A stretch of DNA of 64,000 nt. It comes from Streptomyces vilmorinianum (lineage in GTDB: Bacteria > Actinomycetota > Actinomycetes > Streptomycetales > Streptomycetaceae). Numbering within the stretch: the first letter of the stretch is position 1; every line of letters starts with the position of its first letter. Positions 35,031 through 44,204 of the stretch are shown in pieces. The position numbers and the translations under genes are program-made. Location: the NCBI RefSeq assembly GCF_005517195.1, contig NZ_CP040244.1:1196001-1260000 (forward strand). Reading direction: 5' to 3'. The notes under the pieces were generated by a model that did no database searches, had not been told where the DNA came from, and saw only the letters and a program-made list of their open reading frames with translations.

Positions 35031-35579
35031 ATGCCCCAGACACCCTCACGAGTCGAACTGCGCCCGCTCACCCTCGACGACCAGGACGAGTTCTGCTCGC
35101 TCGTCCGGGCCAGCGCCGAGCTCCACACACCGTGGATGCAGCTCCCCGCGAACGCCGAGGAGTTCCACGCGTGGATGCGCCGTTTCGACGACGGCGCCAA
35201 CCGGGGCTACCTGATCAGGGTCCGGGAGACGGGCGCCGCCGCCGGCATGGTCAACATCAACTCGATCATCCGGGGCCGCTACCAGGGCGCGTCCCTCGGC
35301 TACGCGGCCTTCGCCCCGTCCGCGGGGCGGGGGTACATGGCCGAGGGGCTCACCGCCGTCCTGTCGCACGCCTTCGACGACCTGCGGATCCACCGGCTGG
35401 AGGCGAACATCCAGCCCGGCAACAAGGCGTCCCTGGCCCTGGTCCAGCGCTTGGGCTTCCGGTACGAAGGCATGTCGCCCGACTACCTCTTCATCGACGG
35501 GGCCTGGCGCGACCACGAGCGGTGGTCCCTCACCGCCTCGGCTCCGTGGACTCCCGACCCCTCCCTTCCCGAGGTCTAG
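35031..35579 (+). CDS. GNAT acetyltransferase, RimJ/RimL type
   Basis: 182 residues. VELRPLTLDDQDEFCSLV, GMVNINSIIRGRYQGASLGY, the acetyl-CoA loop SAGRGYMAEGLTAVLSHAF and LEANIQPGNKASLALVQRLG then GFRYEG are the standard GNAT blocks. Related to ribosomal-protein N-acetyltransferases; the target is unknown. Starts 9 bases after the DUF397 gene and may be cotranscribed. Confidence 0.88.
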   Translation: MPQTPSRVELRPLTLDDQDEFCSLVRASAELHTPWMQLPANAEEFHAWMRRFDDGANRGYLIRVRETGAAAGMVNINSIIRGRYQGASLGYAAFAPSAGRGYMAEGLTAVLSHAFDDLRIHRLEANIQPGNKASLALVQRLGFRYEGMSPDYLFIDGAWRDHERWSLTASAPWTPDPSLPEV

Positions 35580-35607
35580 TGTCAGTGCCCGCTGGCACCA
35601 TGCGGGC

Positions 35608-37515
35608 ATGAGCGGTGGATCTTTCAACTGGCAAGAGTTCCTGGGGCGCTGGCAGCGGGAGTGGGTTCCGCGCGCGGACGCCGACGAGGACGAGGACGGC
35701 GAGGAGGGCGGGCAGGGCTTCGGCTCCCCCGCTCGACCCGCCGCCGGCGAGGCGGCGATCACGGCGGCCGAGGAGCGGCTGGGGCGGCGTCTGCCGCCCT
35801 CGTACCGGGAGTTCCTGGCCGTCAGCGACGGGTGGCACGTGGATCAGCCGGCCGGGATCTACCAGCTCGGTGGCGCGGCGGACATCGACTGGTTCGGGGA
35901 CCCGTTCGACATGACGCCGATGTACGAGGAGGGTCTGGGGGACGATCCGGGCGAGGAGGAGGTCCTGCTCGCCGGCATGTGGCGACGGGCGCTGCGGCTG
36001 GAGACGGACTCCGACATGACGCACGCCCTGCTCGACCCGGGCGACACCGACCGGGACGGTGAGTGGGCGCTCTACGTCTACAAGGGCTGGGGCGGTGAGT
36101 TCCCGGACCGCTACCCGTCGTTCCGCGCGTACATGGAGGCCATGTACCGCGGCTTCCACGCCGACCGGGTGGACAGGCCGGACTTCGTGAACGCGACCAC
36201 ACGTGCGCAGGACGCCCGTGTGGAGGAGGCCCACAGGCTGGTTCTGCGCGGACGGTACGAGGAGGCGCTACCCCTGCTGGAGGAGGCCCGGTCCTTCGGG
36301 CGGCCGGAGAGCGCCGTCCTGCTGAACCAGCTCCGGCATCTGTCGGCTCCGCGCGGCGCCCAGGACTACGGCTTCCTGGTGGCCGATCCGCGCTACCTGC
36401 CGGAGCTTCTGCCCGTACAGGCCATGACGCCGGCACATGGCGAATGGCGGCTGGGCGGGGACGACCACTGGCTGGGCATGATGGAGGCCCGCGGGGTGCC
36501 CCGGGGCGCCGCCGAGGACGTGCTGGGCGCGCTGCGGGACGGCACCCATCGCTACGCGCCCGCCGGCGCGTGGGGCCGAGCCGTCGCCGAGGCGCGGGAG
36601 TCGGCCCGCTGGGGGGCGACCGACGCCGCGTGGCGGGTACTGCGGAACGCGCTCCCGCTGTGGGAGGGTCCCGGACCCTCGCTCGTCGCTCCGGTCGGCC
36701 TGCTCGCCGATCCGGTCCTGGGCCCGCTGGTCACCCCGGAGCGGGGGCGGGAGATCCTCGCGACACCGAGGGCGGGAGAGCGCGGCCCCGTTCTGGAGAC
36801 CGCGCCCGATGTCGACCCGCCGGGTCTCGCCTGGCTGACGGAGCCCGCGGTGCACGGGCGACCGCTCGACGGATACCGGTGTGTCTGGGTCGAGGCGACT
36901 GACCCCGCCGGCCTGCCCGCCCTGATCGGCGAGGAGGGCGCCGAACTGAGCGCGGCCACCGATCCGGGTGAGGCGTCCCGGCGGGCGCCCCGGCCCCATG
37001 AGAGGGAGGGCGTGGAACTCTGGGAGGACCGCGCGGTGGTCGCCGCCGGCCGCACGGCTGAGGGGTGGGCGTTCGCCTTCGACGGCCACTCCCACCGGCA
37101 TCTGAGCGAGCTGTTCCGCTCGCCCGCGCCGGCCGCCTCGCCGTCCGGGCGCGCGGTGGTGGTGTGGCGCGAGCCGAGGCGCTCGTCGCCGGACGACCGC
37201 CCGGCCGCCTTCCACCTCTCGGTGGCCGAACGGGGCGTGGAGCGGTACGCGTTCACCCTGCGGGGTGCGGAGACCGAGCGCTCCGGCGCGATACCCGAGG
37301 CACTGGACCCCGCACGGCTGTGCCGCCCGGAGGACTCCGAGACGGACCGCGAACTGCGGGTGCTGGAGGCCCTGCACACCGAACTCGGCCTCTCACTGCC
37401 GCGTTTCGCGCTGACCCGGGGCAGGCTCCCCACCTTCACGACCCGGTCGTGGACCCGGGCGCCGCAGGAGGGCGAGGGATTCGCCTACCTGACCTTCGTG
37501 CGGCACAGGCCGTGA
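35608..37515 (+). CDS. Large SMI1/KNR4-family protein with C-terminal extension
   Basis: 635 residues, much longer than a single SMI1/KNR4 domain (about 130-170). Residues 45-180 match the fold: AEERLGRRLPPSYREFLAVSD, GWHVDQPAGIYQLG, DWFGDPFD, YVYKGWGGEFPDRYPSFRAY. The middle (190-400) has helical repeats (LRGRYEEALPLLEEARSFG). The last third contains GYRCVWVEATDPAGLPAL then VVAAGRTAEGWAFAFDGHSH, resembling the DUF6461-type modules of Streptomyces, followed by an extra strand-rich domain. SMI1/KNR4 proteins often act as immunity proteins for polymorphic toxins; no toxin gene is adjacent. Soluble, no signal peptide. Confidence 0.78.
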   Translation: MSGGSFNWQEFLGRWQREWVPRADADEDEDGEEGGQGFGSPARPAAGEAAITAAEERLGRRLPPSYREFLAVSDGWHVDQPAGIYQLGGAADIDWFGDPFDMTPMYEEGLGDDPGEEEVLLAGMWRRALRLETDSDMTHALLDPGDTDRDGEWALYVYKGWGGEFPDRYPSFRAYMEAMYRGFHADRVDRPDFVNATTRAQDARVEEAHRLVLRGRYEEALPLLEEARSFGRPESAVLLNQLRHLSAPRGAQDYGFLVADPRYLPELLPVQAMTPAHGEWRLGGDDHWLGMMEARGVPRGAAEDVLGALRDGTHRYAPAGAWGRAVAEARESARWGATDAAWRVLRNALPLWEGPGPSLVAPVGLLADPVLGPLVTPERGREILATPRAGERGPVLETAPDVDPPGLAWLTEPAVHGRPLDGYRCVWVEATDPAGLPALIGEEGAELSAATDPGEASRRAPRPHEREGVELWEDRAVVAAGRTAEGWAFAFDGHSHRHLSELFRSPAPAASPSGRAVVVWREPRRSSPDDRPAAFHLSVAERGVERYAFTLRGAETERSGAIPEALDPARLCRPEDSETDRELRVLEALHTELGLSLPRFALTRGRLPTFTTRSWTRAPQEGEGFAYLTFVRHRP

Positions 37516-37534
37516 GCCCGTTCCGGCTCACGGC
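37509..37534. terminator. Hairpin at convergent gene ends
   Basis: GCCGTGAGCC (37509-37518), a CGTTCC loop and GGCTCACGGC (37525-37534) form a perfect 10-bp stem that includes the stop codons of both convergent genes. Confidence 0.65.
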
Positions 37535-38031
37535 AACGAGCGCGTGAGCCAGGCCACCTCGCCGTTCTCCTCCATCGACACACGGTCCCGCTCGAAGCCG
37601 AGCTTCTCCAGGACGCGGAGCGACGGCGTGTTCCATGTGCCGACGGTCGACCAGAGCCGTTCCCGCCCGGTCGCGATCGCGGCGTCGAGCACCGCTGCCG
37701 CGGCCTCGGTGGCGTAGCCGCGTCCGTGCGCGCGCTGGAACAGCTCGTAGGCGATCTCGGGCTCCTCCAGCGTGGTGCGGCCGATGATCAGCCCGCAGTA
37801 GCCGATGAAGTCGCCTTCCTCGCGGCGCTGGACGGGCAGCAGGGCGATCCCCGTGGTCTCCGTCGCCGCGAGGAACTCCGCGATGGAGGACCGGATGCGT
37901 TCCACCGGGGGCTTGCCCTTGCCGCGTTCGGCGAGCAGGTCGCAGAACTCCTCGGCGTCCGACTCGGCCCAGGGCCGCAGGATCAGCCGCTCGGTCTCCA
38001 GGTGGTACGGCATCGTCCGGTACGTGGTCAT
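37528..38031 (-). CDS. GNAT acetyltransferase
   Basis: 167 residues from ATG 38031, with GAGGGTGGGG just upstream. LETERLILRPWAESDAEEFC, DFIGYCGLIIGRTTLEEPEI, the acetyl-CoA site AHGRGYATEAAAAVLDAAI and VGTWNTPSLRVLEKLGFER mark a RimJ/RimL-like acetyltransferase. Converges with the SMI1/KNR4 gene. Target unknown. Confidence 0.88.
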   Translation of the reverse strand: MTTYRTMPYHLETERLILRPWAESDAEEFCDLLAERGKGKPPVERIRSSIAEFLAATETTGIALLPVQRREEGDFIGYCGLIIGRTTLEEPEIAYELFQRAHGRGYATEAAAAVLDAAIATGRERLWSTVGTWNTPSLRVLEKLGFERDRVSMEENGEVAWLTRSLP

Positions 38032-38057
38032 GACCCCACCCTCTCCTACGGGTCGTC

Positions 38058-38107
38058 GCGAACGCGCCCGGCCTCCCCCGGTCCCGGGGGAGGCCGGGCG
38101 CGTTCGC
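38058..38107 (-). terminator. Very strong hairpin after the acyl-CoA dehydrogenase gene's upstream neighbour region
   Basis: A 22-bp perfect stem (38058-38079 with 38086-38107) and a 6-base loop. It lies 10 bases beyond the stop of the leftward acyl-CoA dehydrogenase gene and before the GNAT start, so it ends the leucine-degradation-type operon. Confidence 0.88.
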
Positions 38108-38117
38108 ACTGCGACGA

Positions 38118-39278
38118 TCAGGCCGAGAGGCCCAACTCGCGGGCGATCAGCATCCGCTGGACCTCGCTCGTGCCCTCGCCGATCTCCAGGATCTTCGAGT
38201 CGCGCCACATGCGGGCGACCGGGTACTCGTTCATGAACCCGTAGCCGCCGTGGATCTGCGTCGCCTCGCGGGCGTTGTCGACGGCCACCGTGGACGAGTA
38301 GAGCTTCGCCAGCGCCGCCTCCTTCTTGAACGGCTCGCCGAGCACCAGCCGGGAGGCCGCGTCGCGCCAGCCGATCCGGGCCATGTGCGCCCGCATCTCC
38401 ATGTCCGCGATCTTGAACTGGATCGCCTGGTTGTCGCCGATCGGGCGGCCGAAGGCGTGACGTTCCTTCGCGTACTTCACCGACTCGTCGACACAGCCCT
38501 GCGCGAGGCCGGTCGCGAGCGCGGAGATCGCGATGCGGCCCTCGTCGAGGATCCGCAGGAACTGCGCGTACCCGCGGCCCTCCTCGCCGAGCAGGTTCGC
38601 GGCGGGCACGCGGACGTCGTCGAAGGAGAGCTCACGGGTGTCCGAGGCGTTCCAGCCGACCTTGGAGTAGGGCGCGGCCACCGTGAAGCCGGGGGTGCCG
38701 GAGGGGACGATGATCGAGGAGATCAGGGGCCGGCCGTCGGGCTTGCGGCCGGTGACGGCGGTGACCGTGACCAGACCCGTGATGTCCGTACCGGAGTTGG
38801 TGATGAAGCACTTCGACCCGTTGATGACCCACTCGTCGCCGTCGCGCACGGCGGTCGTACGGGTCCCGCCGGCGTCCGAGCCGGCGCCCGGCTCGGTCAG
38901 GCCGAAGGCGCCGAGGATCTCGCCCGAGCACATCCGGGGGAGCCACTCCCGCTTCTGCTCCTCGGTGCCGAAGCGGTAGACCGGCATCGCGCCGAGCGAG
39001 ACGCCCGCCTCCAGGGTGATGGCGACGGAGGAGTCGACGCGGGCGAGCTCCTCGAGAGCGATGCCGAGGGCGAGGTAGTCGCCGCCCATCCCGCCGTACT
39101 CCTCCGGGAAGGGCAGACCGAACAGGCCCATGCGGCCCATCTCGCGGACGATCTCGTACGGGAACTCGTGGCGCTCGTAGTAGTCGCCGATCTTCGGGGC
39201 GACGACGTCGTGGGCGAACTCCTCCACGGTACGGCGGAGTTCCTCGTGCTCTTCGGAGAGCCGGTGGTCGAGGGACAT
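38118..39278 (-). CDS. acdH: Acyl-CoA dehydrogenase (branched-chain type)
   Basis: 386 residues. FAD and substrate blocks are typical: FGLTEPGAGSDAGGTRT, NGSKCFITNSGTDI, KYAKERHAFGRPIGDNQ, QIHGGYGFMNEYPVARMWRD and LEIGEGTSEVQRMLIARELG, whose Glu in GEGTS is the usual catalytic base position. It oxidises acyl-CoA to enoyl-CoA. It lies 2 bases after the HMG-CoA lyase gene at the end of the carboxylase operon, and the context points to isovaleryl-CoA or other branched-chain acyl-CoA. The symbol is given by similarity and position to S. coelicolor acdH. Confidence 0.9.
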   Translation of the reverse strand: MSLDHRLSEEHEELRRTVEEFAHDVVAPKIGDYYERHEFPYEIVREMGRMGLFGLPFPEEYGGMGGDYLALGIALEELARVDSSVAITLEAGVSLGAMPVYRFGTEEQKREWLPRMCSGEILGAFGLTEPGAGSDAGGTRTTAVRDGDEWVINGSKCFITNSGTDITGLVTVTAVTGRKPDGRPLISSIIVPSGTPGFTVAAPYSKVGWNASDTRELSFDDVRVPAANLLGEEGRGYAQFLRILDEGRIAISALATGLAQGCVDESVKYAKERHAFGRPIGDNQAIQFKIADMEMRAHMARIGWRDAASRLVLGEPFKKEAALAKLYSSTVAVDNAREATQIHGGYGFMNEYPVARMWRDSKILEIGEGTSEVQRMLIARELGLSA

Positions 39279-39280
39279 GG

Positions 39281-40273
39281 TCAGGACTCCTTGTGAGAGT
39301 TCGCCGCGAGCGCGCGGACGGTACGGGAGGGGCTCGGGCGCCCCAGCTGTTCGGCCATCCACACGCTTGTGGCGGTGAGGGCGGCCAGGTCGACCCCGGT
39401 CTCGATGCCGAGGCCGTCGAGCATCCACACGAGGTCCTCGGTGGCGAGGTTGCCCGTGGCGCTCTTCGCGTACGGGCAGCCGCCGAGGCCGCCGGCCGAG
39501 GCGTCGACGGTGGTGACGCCGTGCTGCAGGGCGGCGAGGGTGTTGGAGAGGGCCTGGCCGTAGGTGTCGTGGAAGTGCACGGCGAGGCGGGAGGTGGGCA
39601 CGCCGGCGCTGTTGAGCGCCGTGAGGAGCTTGTGGACGTGCCCGGGGGTGGCGACGCCGATGGTGTCGCCGAGGCTCAGCTCGTCGCAGCCCATGTCGGC
39701 GAGGGCCTTGGTGACGCGGACGACCTGCTCGACGGGGACGGCGCCCTCCCAGGGGTCGCCGAAGCACATCGAGAGATAGCCGCGGATGGTGAGGCCCTGC
39801 TCTATGGCACGCGTGACGACGGGCTCGAACATGGCGAGGGCCTCGTCGACGGTCCGGTTGAGGTTGGCCTTCGCGAAGGACTCCGTGGCGGAGGCGAAGA
39901 CGGCGACCTCGCGGGCGCCGAGAGCGAGGGCCCGGTCGAGCCCCCGCTCGTTGGGCACGAGGACGGGCAGCCGCGCCGGGACGTCCTTCAGGAGCGGGAA
40001 CAGCTCCTCGGCGTCGGCCAGCTGGGGCACCCACTTGGGGTGCACGAAGCTGGTGGCCTCGACGGTGGAGAGCCCGGCGCCGGCGAGCCGCCGGACGAAC
40101 TCGGCCTTGACGGAGGTCGGGACGACGGTCTTCTCGTTCTGCAGCCCGTCGCGCGGCCCGACCTCATGGATCCGGACGCGGGCGGGAAGCCCGGGGGCGG
40201 GCACGTGCATGGGCAGGCCCGTGGTGCCCGTGGTGCCCGTGGTGCCCGTGGTGCCCGTGGTGCCCGTGGTCAT
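39281..40273 (-). CDS. Hydroxymethylglutaryl-CoA lyase
   Basis: 330 residues. HMGL-like barrel: RIHEVGPRDGLQNEKTVVPT with the catalytic Arg-Asp, EATSFVHPKWVPQLADAEEL, SLGDTIGVATPGHV, VHFHDTYGQALSNTLAAL with the metal HxH, and GLGGCPYAKSATGN with the active-site Cys. It splits HMG-CoA into acetoacetate and acetyl-CoA, the last step of leucine breakdown. The N-terminus carries six TTG tripeptides from a 9-bp minisatellite. ATG 40273 overlaps the carboxylase stop (ATGA). Confidence 0.95.
   Translation of the reverse strand: MTTGTTGTTGTTGTTGTTGLPMHVPAPGLPARVRIHEVGPRDGLQNEKTVVPTSVKAEFVRRLAGAGLSTVEATSFVHPKWVPQLADAEELFPLLKDVPARLPVLVPNERGLDRALALGAREVAVFASATESFAKANLNRTVDEALAMFEPVVTRAIEQGLTIRGYLSMCFGDPWEGAVPVEQVVRVTKALADMGCDELSLGDTIGVATPGHVHKLLTALNSAGVPTSRLAVHFHDTYGQALSNTLAALQHGVTTVDASAGGLGGCPYAKSATGNLATEDLVWMLDGLGIETGVDLAALTATSVWMAEQLGRPSPSRTVRALAANSHKES
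40216..40270. repeat. 9-bp minisatellite at the HMG-CoA lyase N-terminus
   Basis: GTGGTGCCC repeats head to tail five full times from 40221 to 40265 with partial units on both sides, encoding Thr-Thr-Gly repeats immediately after the start Met. The period keeps the frame. Confidence 0.95.
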
Positions 40274-42495
40274 GATTCCTCCCTCGGGGTCACCACGGCG
40301 AGGATCTGGTCCATGGCGACGGTGGAGCCGGGCGTGACGTCCAGCTCGGTGACGGTGCCGGCGTGCGGGGCGGAGATGACGTGCTCCATCTTCATGGCCT
40401 CGACGACGAGCAGACTCTGCCCGGCCTCGACCTCGTCCCCGACCGCCACCTTCACGACGGTGACGGTCCCGGGCATGGGCGCGGCGAGCGTGTCGGCACC
40501 CCCGTGCCGGGCGCCGGTGAGGGCGGCGGCGACGGGATCGTGATCGAGGACGTGCCAGGAGTCGCCGTCCCTGCCGAGCCAGGTCCCCTCCGGGGAGGGG
40601 GTGTACGTGAACCGGTGCGTGACGCCGTCGAGGTGAACGATGAGTTCCCCCACCCCTCCCCCTACGCCCTGGGGCGTGGGGGGACCCCCACTTCCCGAAA
40701 CCCTGCCGGGGGCGACGGGGTTGCTGCCGAGCGCGGCAGCGAACGCCCCGGCTGCGCCGGGCGCGGGCGGCAGCTTCGCGCCGCCGGTGGCGACACCGCG
40801 CAGGTTGTCGTCGGCTGCCTCGGCTGTGCCTGGCGTCGGCGGCGTTTCCGCCGTCGCCCCGGGCGCGGGCGGCAGCTGCGCGTCGCCGAGCAGCAGCTCG
40901 GCGCTCTTGGTCGTGCCGCGGACGCGGCACAGCACCGGGTCGTGGCCCGGGATGCGGAAGTGGTGCGGGGTCCAGGCCGGTTGGCCGCCGAGGCGCCAGC
41001 CATTGGGGATGTCGAAGGGGTCGACCCAGCCCCCGGCGGAGCCGTGGCGTCCGCTGCCGACCTCGGCAGCACGCCTCTCGCCCCCGGCCGGGGCCGTCGG
41101 CGGGAACTGACGCAGCAGCGCCGCCGCCGCGTACACCTCCGGCGGGACCGAGCCGTCGACCAGGCTCTCCGCCTCGCGCTCCACCAAGCCCGTGTCCAGG
41201 TCGCCCGAGGCGACGTCCTCGTGGGCCAGCAGCCCGCGCAGGAAGCCCGCGTTCGTCGGGACGCCCAGGGTGACCGTGTCGGCCAGGGCCGCGCGGAGCT
41301 TGCGCAGGGCCGTCGGGCGGTCCGGCGCGTGGACGATGACCTTGGAGAGCATCGGGTCGTAGAGGCTGGAGACCTCCGTGCCCTGGGAGAGGCCCGAGTC
41401 GGTCCGTACCCCCTCGCCCTGCGGCTCGCCCAGCGCCAGGACCGTGCCGCCCGAGGGCAGGAAGCCACGCGACGGGTCCTCGGCGCAGATCCGGGCCTCG
41501 ATCGCCCAGCCGTCGAGGCGGACGTCCGACTGGGCGAAGGACAGCTCCTCGCCCGCCGCCACCCGCAGCTGCCACTCCACCAGGTCGATGCCTGTGATCA
41601 GCTCCGTCACCGGGTGCTCCACCTGGAGCCGGGTGTTCATCTCCATGAAGTAGTACGAGGACGGATCGACGCCCGGGACGATGAACTCCACCGTCCCCGC
41701 GCCCACATAGCCGCAGGACCGCGCCGCCTCCACCGCCGCCGCGCCCATCTCCTCCCGGATCTCGGGAGTCAGCAGGACGCTCGGCGCCTCCTCGATGATC
41801 TTCTGGTGGCGTCGCTGCAGCGAGCACTCGCGCTCACCGAGGTGGACCACGTTCCCGTGCGAGTCGGCCAGCACCTGGATCTCGATGTGCCGCGGGCGGT
41901 CGATCCACCGCTCCACGAGCAGCGTGTCGTCGCCGAACGAGGACCGCGCCTCGCGCCGCGCCGCCGCGATCTCCTCGTCGAGCGCCGCGAGGTCCCGCAC
42001 CAGGCGCATGCCCTTGCCGCCACCGCCCGCCGAGGGCTTCAGCAGCACGGGAGCGCCCAGCTCACGGGCCGCCGCCTCCAGTTCGGGGTCGGCCGCGCCC
42101 GGGACCACCGGGACGCCCGCCGCCTTCACCGTCTCCTTCGCCCGGATCTTGTCGCCCATGAGCGAGATCGCCGAGGCCGGGGGCCCGATGAAGACCAGGC
42201 CCGCCTGCGCGCACGCCCGCGCGAAGCCCGCGTTCTCGGCGAGGAAGCCGTACCCCGGGTGTACCGCCTGCGCGCCCGTCAGCCGGGCCGCGTCGAGAAG
42301 CGCCTCCACCGAGAGGTACGACTCGGAGGCCGGCGGCGGACCGATCCGTACCGCCGTGTCCGCCTCCCGTACATGACGGGCCTCGGCGTCCGCGTCGCTG
42401 TAGACCGCCACCGAGCGCACCCCCATCGCCCGCAGGGTGCGGATGACGCGGACGGCGATCTCGCCCCGGTTGGCCACAAGGACTGTGTCGAACAT
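40270..42495 (-). CDS. Acyl-CoA carboxylase biotin-carboxylase/BCCP alpha subunit
   Basis: 741 residues. Biotin carboxylase domain (1-450): VLVANRGEIAVRVIRTLRAM, KPSAGGGGKGMRLV, EIQVLADSHGNVVHLGEREC, MEMNTRLQVEHPVTELITG. The C-terminal biotinyl domain has VVEAMKMEHVI with the biotinylated Lys. Between them the linker carries unusual Pro/Gly/Ala-rich inserts (two copies of LPPAPGA, and GSGGPPTPQGVGGGVG from a hairpin element). It carboxylates an acyl-CoA, by context 3-methylcrotonyl-CoA, with the beta subunit encoded upstream. Confidence 0.93.
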   Translation of the reverse strand: MFDTVLVANRGEIAVRVIRTLRAMGVRSVAVYSDADAEARHVREADTAVRIGPPPASESYLSVEALLDAARLTGAQAVHPGYGFLAENAGFARACAQAGLVFIGPPASAISLMGDKIRAKETVKAAGVPVVPGAADPELEAAARELGAPVLLKPSAGGGGKGMRLVRDLAALDEEIAAARREARSSFGDDTLLVERWIDRPRHIEIQVLADSHGNVVHLGERECSLQRRHQKIIEEAPSVLLTPEIREEMGAAAVEAARSCGYVGAGTVEFIVPGVDPSSYYFMEMNTRLQVEHPVTELITGIDLVEWQLRVAAGEELSFAQSDVRLDGWAIEARICAEDPSRGFLPSGGTVLALGEPQGEGVRTDSGLSQGTEVSSLYDPMLSKVIVHAPDRPTALRKLRAALADTVTLGVPTNAGFLRGLLAHEDVASGDLDTGLVEREAESLVDGSVPPEVYAAAALLRQFPPTAPAGGERRAAEVGSGRHGSAGGWVDPFDIPNGWRLGGQPAWTPHHFRIPGHDPVLCRVRGTTKSAELLLGDAQLPPAPGATAETPPTPGTAEAADDNLRGVATGGAKLPPAPGAAGAFAAALGSNPVAPGRVSGSGGPPTPQGVGGGVGELIVHLDGVTHRFTYTPSPEGTWLGRDGDSWHVLDHDPVAAALTGARHGGADTLAAPMPGTVTVVKVAVGDEVEAGQSLLVVEAMKMEHVISAPHAGTVTELDVTPGSTVAMDQILAVVTPREES
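40650..40692. repeat. In-frame hairpin insertion in the carboxylase alpha gene
   Basis: ACGCCC TG GGGCGT (40664-40677) is followed by GTGGGGG GA CCCCCAC (40676-40691), two adjoining hairpins inside the coding frame. The layout is like the element in desA (30209-30244). Confidence 0.6.
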
Positions 42496-42509
42496 CGTCT
42501 GAGGTCCCC

Positions 42510-44117
42510 TCACATCCGGAAGACGCCGAACTGGGGGTCACCCAGCGGCGCGTTGGCGCAGGCCGTCAGGGCGAGGCCCACCACCTGACGGGTGTCCATC
42601 GGGTCGATGACCCCGTCGTCCCAGAGCCGGGCCGTCGCGTAGTAGGCGTTGCCCTGGGTCTCGTACTGCGCGCGGATCGGGGCCTTGAAGTCCTCTTCCT
42701 CCTCCGCGCTCCACGCGTCGCCGAGCTGGTCCCGCTTGACCGTCGCGAGGACGGACGCGGCCTGCTCGCCGCCCATGACGGAGATCTTGGCGTTGGGCCA
42801 CATCCACAGGAAGCGGGGGGAGTACGCCCGGCCGCACATCGAGTAGTTGCCCGCGCCGTACGAGCCGCCGACGACCACGGTCAGCTTCGGCACGCGCGTG
42901 CACGCCACCGCCGTCACCATCTTGGCGCCGTGCTTGGCGATGCCGCCCGCCTCGTAGTCCTTGCCGACCATGAAGCCGGAGATGTTCTGCAGGAACAGCA
43001 GCGGGATGCCGCGCTGGTCGCACAGCTCGATGAAGTGCGCGCCCTTCTGGGCGGACTCGGAGAACAGGATGCCGTTGTTGGCGACGATCCCGACCGGGTG
43101 CCCGTGGATCCGGGCGAAGCCGGTGACCAGCGTCTGCCCGTACTCCGCCTTGAACTCCTGGAAGCGCGAGCCGTCGGTGATCCGCGCGATCACCTCCCGT
43201 ACGTCGTACGGGGTACGGGAGTCCACCGGCACCGCGCCGTACAGACCCGCCGGGTCGACCTTCGGCTCCTCGACCGGCTCGACCGACCAGGGCAGCGGGC
43301 CGCGCTCGGGGAGCGTCGCGACGATGTTCCGGACGATCCGCAGCGCGTGGGCGTCGTCCTCGGCGAGATGGTCGGTGACCCCGGACGTACGGGAGTGGAC
43401 CTCGCCGCCGCCCAGCTCCTCGGCCGTCACGACCTCGCCGGTCGCGGCCTTCACCAGCGGCGGGCCACCGAGGAAGATCGTGCCCTGGTTCCGTACGATC
43501 ACGGCCTCGTCGCTCATCGCCGGGACGTACGCGCCACCGGCCGTGCACGAGCCGAGGACCGCCGCGATCTGCGGGATGCCGGCGCCGGACATCCGGGCCT
43601 GGTTGTAGAAGATCCGGCCGAAGTGCTCGCGGTCCGGGAAGACCTCGTCCTGCATCGGCAGGAACGCGCCGCCGGAGTCCACGAGGTAGAGGCAGGGGAG
43701 ACGATTCTCCAGCGCCACCTCCTGGGCCCGCAGGTGCTTCTTCACCGTCATCGGGTAGTACGTGCCGCCCTTGACGGTCGCGTCGTTGGCGACGATCACG
43801 ACCTCGCGGCCCGAGACCCGGCCGATGCCCGCGATGACGCCGGCGGCCGGTGCCTGGTCGCCGTACATGCCGTTCGCGGCGAGCGGGGCGAGCTCCAGGA
43901 ACGGCGATCCCGGGTCCAGAAGTGTGTCCACGCGGTCCCGCGGCAGCAGCTTGCCGCGCGCGGTGTGCCGGGCGCGGGACTTGTCGCCGCCGCCGAGCGC
44001 GGCCGCGGCGAGCTTGGCGCGCAGGGTCGCGGCCAGCTCTTCGTGGGCCGCCTCATTGGCCTGCCAGGCCGGCGACGCGGGGTCCGCCGCGCTCGTCAGC
44101 GCAGGTGCCTGCTGCAT
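42510..44117 (-). CDS. Acyl-CoA carboxylase carboxyltransferase beta subunit
   Basis: 535 residues of the carboxyltransferase family, closest in layout to methylcrotonyl-CoA carboxylase beta: [119 protein letters not shown]. It transfers the carboxyl group from biotin on the alpha subunit 15 bases downstream. The promoter region carries two operator palindromes shared with the divergent TetR gene. Confidence 0.95.
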   Translation of the reverse strand: MQQAPALTSAADPASPAWQANEAAHEELAATLRAKLAAAALGGGDKSRARHTARGKLLPRDRVDTLLDPGSPFLELAPLAANGMYGDQAPAAGVIAGIGRVSGREVVIVANDATVKGGTYYPMTVKKHLRAQEVALENRLPCLYLVDSGGAFLPMQDEVFPDREHFGRIFYNQARMSGAGIPQIAAVLGSCTAGGAYVPAMSDEAVIVRNQGTIFLGGPPLVKAATGEVVTAEELGGGEVHSRTSGVTDHLAEDDAHALRIVRNIVATLPERGPLPWSVEPVEEPKVDPAGLYGAVPVDSRTPYDVREVIARITDGSRFQEFKAEYGQTLVTGFARIHGHPVGIVANNGILFSESAQKGAHFIELCDQRGIPLLFLQNISGFMVGKDYEAGGIAKHGAKMVTAVACTRVPKLTVVVGGSYGAGNYSMCGRAYSPRFLWMWPNAKISVMGGEQAASVLATVKRDQLGDAWSAEEEEDFKAPIRAQYETQGNAYYATARLWDDGVIDPMDTRQVVGLALTACANAPLGDPQFGVFRM

Positions 44118-44137
44118 CCCTCGAGCTCCCTTGCTCG

Positions 44138-44182
44138 GTTAATGAGCGTTAACGTATGTCCTTCAGGTTAACGACCGCTAAC
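44138..44182. promoter_or_regulatory. Paired operators between carboxylase operon and TetR gene
   Basis: GTTAATGAGCGTTAAC (44138-44153) and GTTAACGACCGCTAAC (44167-44182) are two GTTA/TAAC palindromes. The second overlaps the -35 region of the TetR gene (TTAACG, 18 bases, TAGAAT at 44192-44197); the first lies 20 bases before the carboxylase start. Typical of local TetR autorepression and operon control. Confidence 0.8.
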
Positions 44183-44204
44183 CGCATTGTCTAGAATCGG
44201 TCCC

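Noticed and set aside
40216..40270. Possible CRISPR-like array
   Set aside because: The units are 9 bp with no spacers, so it is a minisatellite; the 16-bp array at 45630 is likewise spacerless.
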